From positions 1 to 64,000 of the forward strand of contig PNMM01000003.1 in the NCBI GenBank assembly GCA_013823625.1: 64,000 nucleotides of DNA, in the 5' to 3' direction. This document shows, piece after piece, positions 59,411-64,000 of this stretch. This DNA is from Microbacterium sp. Lineage in GTDB: Bacteria > Actinomycetota > Actinomycetes > Actinomycetales > Microbacteriaceae. A program made the translations under genes and the position numbers. How positions within the stretch are numbered: the first letter of the stretch is position 1; each line of letters begins with the position of its first letter. The notes beneath the pieces are model-generated. The model ran no database searches, was not told the origin of the DNA, and saw only the letters and a program-made list of their open reading frames with translations.

Positions 59411-60124
59411 GTGCAAGCTCTTTCCTCCTGGGACATCTATTGCGACGAGAGCCGACCCGAACTTTTCGTTAGCGGTAAGGCCATCGGGGGCTGGACCCTT
59501 ATTGGCTCGCTCTGGATGCCGTCGGAGTTTCGTCAGGACTTCAAGGCTGGCGTTGCCTCGCTACGCGCGAAACATGGCATTTGGGGTGAGTTCAAGTGGA
59601 CCAAGGTTTCCCCGAGTTCCGTTGACTTCTACCTAGACCTTGTTGACTACTTTTTCGACTCCTCCCCTTTGAGATTTCGCACGATTGCGATCGATTCGTC
59701 GCGTTTGGATCACGCGACTTTTCACTCTTCCGATGCGGAGCTCGGGTTCTACAAGTTCTACTATCAGCTCCTGACGCATTGGATAGTGCCGGGAAGTAGC
59801 TTCTCGATCTTCTGTGACAACAAGGTCAATCGGGACCGTCGGCGCTTAACGACCCTCGGGCAGGTCTTGCGGAACGCCAACCCCGGTTCGCAGGTGAGTC
59901 AACTCCAAGCCGTCTCCTCTTCGCAGTCCGTCGCTGTCCAGCTCTGCGACGTGTTGATGGGCGCATGCCAGTCTCAGCTCAACCTGAGCGCGCACGGCTC
60001 GGCGGCCAAAGAAGCCGTACGTTCCCGAATCGAGCAGCGGATTGGCCATGCACTACGGCGCACCTACCCCAGCGAACGCAAGTTCAACGTGTTCGTCATT
60101 GAGCTTCGGAGCAATGCCGCGTGA
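59411..60124 (+). CDS. DUF3800 domain protein
   Basis: 237 aa. The start IYCDESRPEL gives the DUF3800 acidic motif (D-E-S), with further conserved acids in FRTIAIDSSRLD and SIFCDNKVNRD, and the C-terminal SVAVQLCDVLMGACQ (Asp in the Q-L-x-D motif). The family is thought to have an RNase H-like fold with a metal-binding acidic site. GTG 59411 is 6 bases after TAAGTT (leaderless). It overlaps the next gene by 4 bases. DUF3800 genes are frequent in mobile and defence DNA. Confidence 0.85.
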   Translation: MQALSSWDIYCDESRPELFVSGKAIGGWTLIGSLWMPSEFRQDFKAGVASLRAKHGIWGEFKWTKVSPSSVDFYLDLVDYFFDSSPLRFRTIAIDSSRLDHATFHSSDAELGFYKFYYQLLTHWIVPGSSFSIFCDNKVNRDRRRLTTLGQVLRNANPGSQVSQLQAVSSSQSVAVQLCDVLMGACQSQLNLSAHGSAAKEAVRSRIEQRIGHALRRTYPSERKFNVFVIELRSNAA

Positions 60125-60594
60125 CCTTGCTGCTCGCTGACGAGTCCGCTTATCGCGCTCACTTTTCTCTCAACTTTTGCAGCCGACCGATTGTCTTTGT
60201 TACCAACGTGGGTCCGGTCCCGGTGTACTTTGCCGCGCGGAACTTTGAGCATGCCTTCTATGAGTCCACGTATCGAGATGGTGTCAAGGATGCGTTCTCA
60301 CCTGTTCGCGCTGAACGCATGGACGATATCGCTGCTGTTTTGGCTGACCCATCCGCGCCGCGCTACATCGGTTGGGACAAGGCGTCTCGCCAGCACGATG
60401 CGACTAGGTGCGTGTGCATTGCGTCGGGTGACTTCGTCGTCGTGATTCGCCTAAGGGTAACGTCCAGTGGAGGATTAGCGGCCAACTTCGTGACGTGCTA
60501 CGTCGCGGACAACAGCATCGGCAAGATTCGCTCTGCTCCAGCGTGGAACGAGACTGCGTGTCTCGCCGCATTGCAGGCAAGAAAAGGACGCTGA
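60121..60594 (+). CDS. putative BECR-fold nuclease (PBECR-like) partner of DUF3800
   Basis: 157 aa. The arrangement NFEHAFYESTYRDG, FSPVRAERMDDIAAVLADPS, then VVVIRL and NFVTCYVAD resembles the barnase/EndoU/colicin/RelE-like proteins of phages and islands: an N-terminal His, a middle Arg-x-x-Arg-Met helix and a final Thr-x-Tyr strand. This is pattern-based inference. GTG 60121 overlaps the DUF3800 stop (GTGA), so the two are produced together; the pair may be an effector with its controller, or a small defence module. Confidence 0.6.
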   Translation: MTLLLADESAYRAHFSLNFCSRPIVFVTNVGPVPVYFAARNFEHAFYESTYRDGVKDAFSPVRAERMDDIAAVLADPSAPRYIGWDKASRQHDATRCVCIASGDFVVVIRLRVTSSGGLAANFVTCYVADNSIGKIRSAPAWNETACLAALQARKGR

Positions 60595-60700
60595 TTCGCA
60601 TACGCGGGCTCAGCGTCCGAAGCCTCGATAGGTTCAATCCCGATAGGTATTGAACTCGGGTTGATGCTAGCACTTCTAGCTAGTGGCCAACCTAAATGTT

Positions 60701-60742
60701 GATCTTGATCTTGATCTTGATCTTGATCTTGATCTTGATCTT
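60701..60742. repeat. hexanucleotide microsatellite (GATCTT)x7
   Basis: Seven exact copies between two convergent genes. It contains seven GATC sites in 42 bases and is strikingly AT-rich for this chromosome. The dyad GTTCAAT-N10-ATTGAAC (60632-60655) lies before it. Confidence 0.95.
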
Positions 60743-60762
60743 TTGCGGGAAGCTTTCGGAAG

Positions 60763-61143
60763 TTAACTCGGGGGTGAGCTTGGCTTCCAGTTCCGTTGCA
60801 GCTCTAGTTCAGCCTTGAGTCCCGCTGGCCACGTCTCGAGAAACCCCTCCTTCTCCGGAATCCACCACTCGGAGTTCTCGACAAAGGACAGCGCTACGGC
60901 ATCCTCGATCCGCTCGTCGCCGTTCGTTAGTGCCTCGTCCAAGAAACTGAGCAGTCTGCCCAAGACCTCGAACTCTTCAACGGCGAAAGCTTGTTCGGCA
61001 AAGAGCAACGTGTCGCTGACCAGCAGGTGCGGGAGTAGTTCGTCGTTGTCTTCGAGATGCTCACGGGCGACGGGCTCGAGTTCCGGCACTCTAGAAATGA
61101 GCAGGTCAACGAAGTTCGAGTAGGTCACCGTCTTCGGATTCAT
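60763..61143 (-). CDS. acidic hypothetical protein (DUF7674-like pattern)
   Basis: 126 aa, very acidic, helical. The pattern VDLLISRVPELEPVAREHLE, LLPHLLVSDTLLFAEQAF and LLSFLDEAL...DAVALSFVE recalls small DUF7674-type proteins, often found as lone immunity-like genes. The start ATG 61143 has no strong Shine-Dalgarno. It is the last gene before tRNA-Phe, within the remnant island. The space 61144-61340 has no gene, only an imperfect dyad near 61170-61200. Confidence 0.65.
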   Translation of the reverse strand: MNPKTVTYSNFVDLLISRVPELEPVAREHLEDNDELLPHLLVSDTLLFAEQAFAVEEFEVLGRLLSFLDEALTNGDERIEDAVALSFVENSEWWIPEKEGFLETWPAGLKAELELQRNWKPSSPPS

Positions 61144-61340
61144 CGCAAGCCGTCTCCTCGCGCATCAGGGGACTCAGCGCACATCGGTACATTGTGCTGA
61201 GCCCGGATCGGAGTAGCTGGGGTGCCCACGATGGGCAGGAGGCTGTCTCCAGGCGATCCCAGCTTCGGGCTGTCCATTGGCGAGGTCAAGTCGTGCCGAT
61301 TTAGGCTGCGGTTGAATAGGCGTCTGACCTGGTGATTTAG

Positions 61341-61416
61341 TGGTGGCTCCGACGGGCGTCGATCCCGTGACCTCACGATTTTCAGTCGTGCGCTCTACCA
61401 ACTGAGCTACAGAGCC
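61341..61416 (-). tRNA. tRNA-Phe (GAA)
   Basis: 76 bases including the encoded CCA. Acceptor GGCTCTG pairs with CGGAGCC (one G-T); the D arm is GCTCAGTTGGTAGAGC, the anticodon loop CTGAAAA gives GAA, and the T arm is ACGGG-ATCGACG-CCCGT. A degenerate copy of its 3' half lies at 58628. Confidence 0.97.
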
Positions 61417-61471
61417 TCAGGGCCGAGGCCCTGATACGGAACAAGCCCCCATGAGAGAGGGCCCGTCGCCG

Positions 61472-61548
61472 TGGCGACCCTGACCGGACTTGAACCGGCG
61501 ACCTCCGCCGTGACAGGGCGGCGCGCTAACCAACTGCGCTACAGGGCC
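61472..61548 (-). tRNA. tRNA-Asp (GTC)
   Basis: 77 bases including CCA. Acceptor GGCCCTG pairs with CAGGGTC; the anticodon loop CTGTCAC gives GTC; the T arm is GCCGG-TTCAAGT-CCGGT. It lies 56 bases upstream of tRNA-Phe in the transcription direction. Confidence 0.97.
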
Positions 61549-61586
61549 AAACGTATTCAGTTGTGTGGTGTTGCTTTTGGCTGCGC

Positions 61587-61665
<79 letters not shown>

Positions 61666-61982
61666 AGGTGGCGCGAGCCGCAGAGCAACCGAGGCACAAG
61701 CATACGGGTCGACCCGCTCGAATGCCAAACCGGAGGCCGGCGGGGGCGGGCGCGGGTTCGGCGACGATCCGACCGGCCTCCCCGCCAGGGGCCGCCGCGC
61801 GGGTTAGCGTCGCGAGAACGGTTGGGGCGCTCTGCGATCAGGGCGCCCTGCGACGCGTGCGGTGCTCTACCTGGCCCAACGCGGCATCCGTTGGTACTGT
61901 TGTCAATGGTGCTCGTGTGAAAGTTGTGACATAACGCATTGCGGGATGCTGCGCCACACTCGAGCGGGTTTGGGGAGCAATC
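61666..61982. other. intergenic region before the M23 peptidase gene
   Basis: 317 bases without a gene. It must hold the tRNA promoter on one side and the peptidase promoter on the other. GTGAAAGTTGTGACAT at about 61917 (complement GTCACAACTTTCAC) resembles an MtrA-type direct repeat, a regulator that often controls peptidoglycan hydrolases in Actinobacteria; this match is weak. No riboswitch is recognised. Confidence 0.35.
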
Positions 61983-63191
61983 ATGCAGACAGAGATCCGC
62001 CGTCGCGTTCGCGGGTTTATCGCCGCTGCCGCGGCCGTCGCTCTGCTCGTCACGGGCTCAGTCGCTGCGACCGAACGCCCCGCCTATGCCGTGGATTACC
62101 CGTCGTGGAACGACGTGGTCGAAGCCCGCCGCGATGTTGCCGCCGCGCAAGCGAAGATCAAGGAAATCAAGGCGGCGATCGCCTCGATCACCGCCGAGGT
62201 TGAGCGCACGCAAGCGATCGCCGAAGAAAAGGGTGCGGTCTACTTCGAGGCTCAGCAGGCTTTCGACGAAGCGGCCTACACGGCCGACCAACTGCAAGCG
62301 CAGGCCGACGACGCCCAGGCACGCGCCGACGAGTCGCGCTCGCGTGCGGGCCAGTTTGTCGCCGAGCTCGCGCGCACGGGCGGCGGAGACCTTTCGGCGT
62401 CACTATTCACCAACCCCGGCCAGGCCGACGAGCTGCTGTCGCGCCTCGGTTTTGCCAGCAAGATCACCGAGCAGGCTGAAGGCATCTACGCCGCCGCGCT
62501 GCAAGACCAGAACGCGGCGCAGTCGCTCACCGATCAGGCCAACGTTGCCAAGCAGATTCGCGACGAACTGCGCGCCGAAGCGCAGGCCGCCTATGAAGAG
62601 GCGCAAGCCGCGGCACTCGAAGCGCAGGCTGCGCTCACGGCCCAGCAAGAGAACCAGGCGCGGCTCGAAGCGCAGCTGGCCGTGCTCGTCGAGAACCGCG
62701 AGGCCACCGAGGCCGACTATGCCGCGGGCATTGCGGCGCAGTATGGCTCGGGCTCGAGCCTCGACGCCGGCCAGATCGTCAACGGCTGGGCCGTGCCCGT
62801 CTCGGGCTACATCTCGTCGCCCTACGGCTATCGTGTGCACCCCATTAGCGGTCGCGTCGCATTCCACTCGGGCACCGACATCGCGACCTCGTGTGGCCGG
62901 CCGATGTTCGCCGCGTCGAGTGGCACGGTCGAATACGCCGGCTGGAACGGCAGCTACGGCTACTTCGTGCGCATCAATCACGGCGGCGGTCTCACGACTG
63001 CCTACGGCCACATTCAAGAGGGCGGCATTCTCGTGCAGATGGGTCAGCCCGTTGCCGTCGGCCAGCAGATCGCGCGCGTCGGCACGACGGGCAACTCGAC
63101 CGGCTGCCACTTGCACCTCGAGATTCGCCAAAACGGCTCGTCGACCGACCCCATTCCTTACCTGCGCAATAAAGGCCTATCCGTTGGGTAG
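61983..63191 (+). CDS. secreted M23 (lysostaphin-type) peptidase with coiled coil
   Basis: 402 aa. The signal peptide (residues 1-36, ending AYA) is followed by a long coiled coil (about 40-250, Ala/Glu/Gln-rich) and the M23 domain: GYRVHPISGRVAFHSGTDIA (His-x3-Asp zinc site) and TGCHLHLEIRQNG (His-x-His). It cleaves peptidoglycan cross-bridges outside the membrane; coiled-coil M23 proteins of this shape often work with FtsX in cell separation. GGGGAG precedes ATG 61983. A paralogue follows after 9 bases. Confidence 0.93.
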   Translation: MQTEIRRRVRGFIAAAAAVALLVTGSVAATERPAYAVDYPSWNDVVEARRDVAAAQAKIKEIKAAIASITAEVERTQAIAEEKGAVYFEAQQAFDEAAYTADQLQAQADDAQARADESRSRAGQFVAELARTGGGDLSASLFTNPGQADELLSRLGFASKITEQAEGIYAAALQDQNAAQSLTDQANVAKQIRDELRAEAQAAYEEAQAAALEAQAALTAQQENQARLEAQLAVLVENREATEADYAAGIAAQYGSGSSLDAGQIVNGWAVPVSGYISSPYGYRVHPISGRVAFHSGTDIATSCGRPMFAASSGTVEYAGWNGSYGYFVRINHGGGLTTAYGHIQEGGILVQMGQPVAVGQQIARVGTTGNSTGCHLHLEIRQNGSSTDPIPYLRNKGLSVG

Positions 63192-63200
63192 CCGACTCTG

Positions 63201-64000
63201 ATGCCGCGCCCCGGGCGCCACGCACGCAGAGTCGTCGCCCTCGCGATGGCTCTCGTTGTGGCACTCGGGGTCGCACATGCTGAACCCCAACAGTCGGCGC
63301 TCGCCGCACCCGCGCCTCCCTCGTGGGACGACGTTGAGGCCGCGAAGGGCGACGTTGAGGCGACCGAGCTGGCCGTGGCGCGCATTCTCGAATCGGTGAC
63401 CGCCATGAACGCCGAGGTCGAACAGTTGCGCATTGCCGCGCTCATCGCCGGCGAGCAGTACCAACAGGCGACGCTCGCGCTCGACGAAGCCACGACGTCT
63501 CTCGCGATTGCCGAGCGGCGACAGGATGCTGCGCTCGAGCGCGCCGAGGCCTCCGGCCAGCAGGCTGCCCAGCTCGCGACGCAGCTCGCGCGTGCCGGCG
63601 GCGGCGACCTGACCATGGCCCTCATGGTGAGTGGAGACAACGCCGACGAGTTGCTCTACCGACTCGGCACCATGAGCGCGCTGAGCAGCCGCACCAACGA
63701 TGTGCTGAGCCGCGCGGTCGCCGACCGCAATGTCGCCGCCGCCTTGAGCGACCAGGCGGTCGTGGCTCGGGATGCTCACGCCCAGCTCGTCGCCGACGCC
63801 GAGTCGAGCTACACGGCGGCGGCAGTCGCGGCGGGCGAAGCCGAAGACCGCGCGGCGGCGCAGCAAGAGTTGCTCGACGACCTCTCGGCGAAGCTTGCCG
63901 AGCTGACGGGTCGCTCGGTCGCGCTGGAGCGCGAGTATCTCGAATCCCTCGAGACGCCGCCTGCGGGGCCGTCGCCGTCGCCGAGTGCTCCTGCTCCGTC
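63201..64000 (+). CDS. paralogous secreted coiled-coil protein (3' end outside window)
   Basis: 266 codons visible, open at the right edge. The signal peptide (to about residue 36) and coiled coil are laid out like the preceding protein, with the same landmarks: PPSWDDVEAAKGDVEATE versus YPSWNDVVEARRDV, and GGGDLTMALMVSGDNADELLYRLG versus GGGDLSASLFTNPGQADELL. The last residues enter a Pro/Ser linker (PPAGPSPSPSAPAP), where an M23 or NlpC/P60 domain would be expected beyond the window. It starts at ATG 63201 without a clear Shine-Dalgarno, so it is probably coupled to the gene before. Confidence 0.88.
   Translation, partial: MPRPGRHARRVVALAMALVVALGVAHAEPQQSALAAPAPPSWDDVEAAKGDVEATELAVARILESVTAMNAEVEQLRIAALIAGEQYQQATLALDEATTSLAIAERRQDAALERAEASGQQAAQLATQLARAGGGDLTMALMVSGDNADELLYRLGTMSALSSRTNDVLSRAVADRNVAAALSDQAVVARDAHAQLVADAESSYTAAAVAAGEAEDRAAAQQELLDDLSAKLAELTGRSVALEREYLESLETPPAGPSPSPSAPAP

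Noticed and set aside
60629-60660. tRNA-like T-arm sequence GGTTCAATCCC
   Set aside because: No acceptor, D or anticodon stems can be built around it. It is part of a small inverted repeat.
61666-61982. c-di-AMP (ydaO) riboswitch before the M23 peptidase
   Set aside because: Such switches often precede wall hydrolase genes in Actinobacteria, but the conserved core segments could not be found here.

Overview
The window comes from a high-GC actinobacterium, most likely a member of Microbacteriaceae. The grounds are the strong G/C third-position bias, many leaderless genes (a TANNNT hexamer 6-7 nt before the start codon), a mycoredoxin-type glutaredoxin, a TipA-like MerR regulator, CrcB pairs, LAxTG-type surface anchoring and tRNAs that encode CCA. 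There is no rRNA operon and no integrase, transposase or CRISPR array in the window.

Layout. 1-1000: the 3' end of an RHS/polymorphic toxin gene and its overlapping candidate immunity gene. 1100-11160: a glycan-degradation locus, with ThuA and Gfo/Idh/MocA genes divergent from an operon of alpha-galactosidase (GH36), alpha-mannosidase (GH38) and beta-galactosidase (GH2); a 19-bp inverted repeat overlaps the presumed operon promoter. 11150-17700: a fluoride-channel pair, a small membrane-anchored protein behind an iron-box-like operator, an autoregulated PadR-DUF4097 operon, a TipA-like MerR gene with an internal start, and a YczE/MocR divergent pair. 17870-29850: RND exporter, voltage-gated cation channel, DEAD-box helicase, DMT transporter, zinc peptidase and cysK-cysE.

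29850-34085: an ABC transporter plus two-component cassette, flanked by a partial duplication of the cysE 3' end. This suggests it was inserted next to cysE. 34130-48790: chromosomal housekeeping and redox genes (recQ, plsC, MFS exporter, trxA, acyl-CoA oxidase, DLH hydrolase, surface protein, glutaredoxin, rhodanese, DUF554, tocopherol-cyclase-like, cupin).

48860-57715: a lower-GC six-gene defence operon in the order C5-methyltransferase, MORC-type GHKL ATPase, Z1 helicase-like protein, PD-(D/E)XK/DUF4420 protein, AIPR protein and a 77-aa protein. The genes overlap or are closely spaced, so they are probably co-expressed. The set fits a restriction-like anti-phage system. It is followed by a frameshifted C-terminal remnant of katG.

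58628-61341: a 2.7-kb remnant island between a degenerate copy of the tRNA-Phe 3' half and the intact tRNA-Phe gene. It carries a DUF3800 gene overlapping a putative BECR-fold nuclease gene, a Cys-rich protein, a short acidic protein and a seven-copy GATCTT repeat. 61341-61665: tRNA-Phe, tRNA-Asp and tRNA-Glu on the minus strand. 61983-64000: two tandem paralogous secreted coiled-coil proteins, the first an M23 endopeptidase, the second cut by the window edge.

Assignments come from reading motifs and context. No database search was run.
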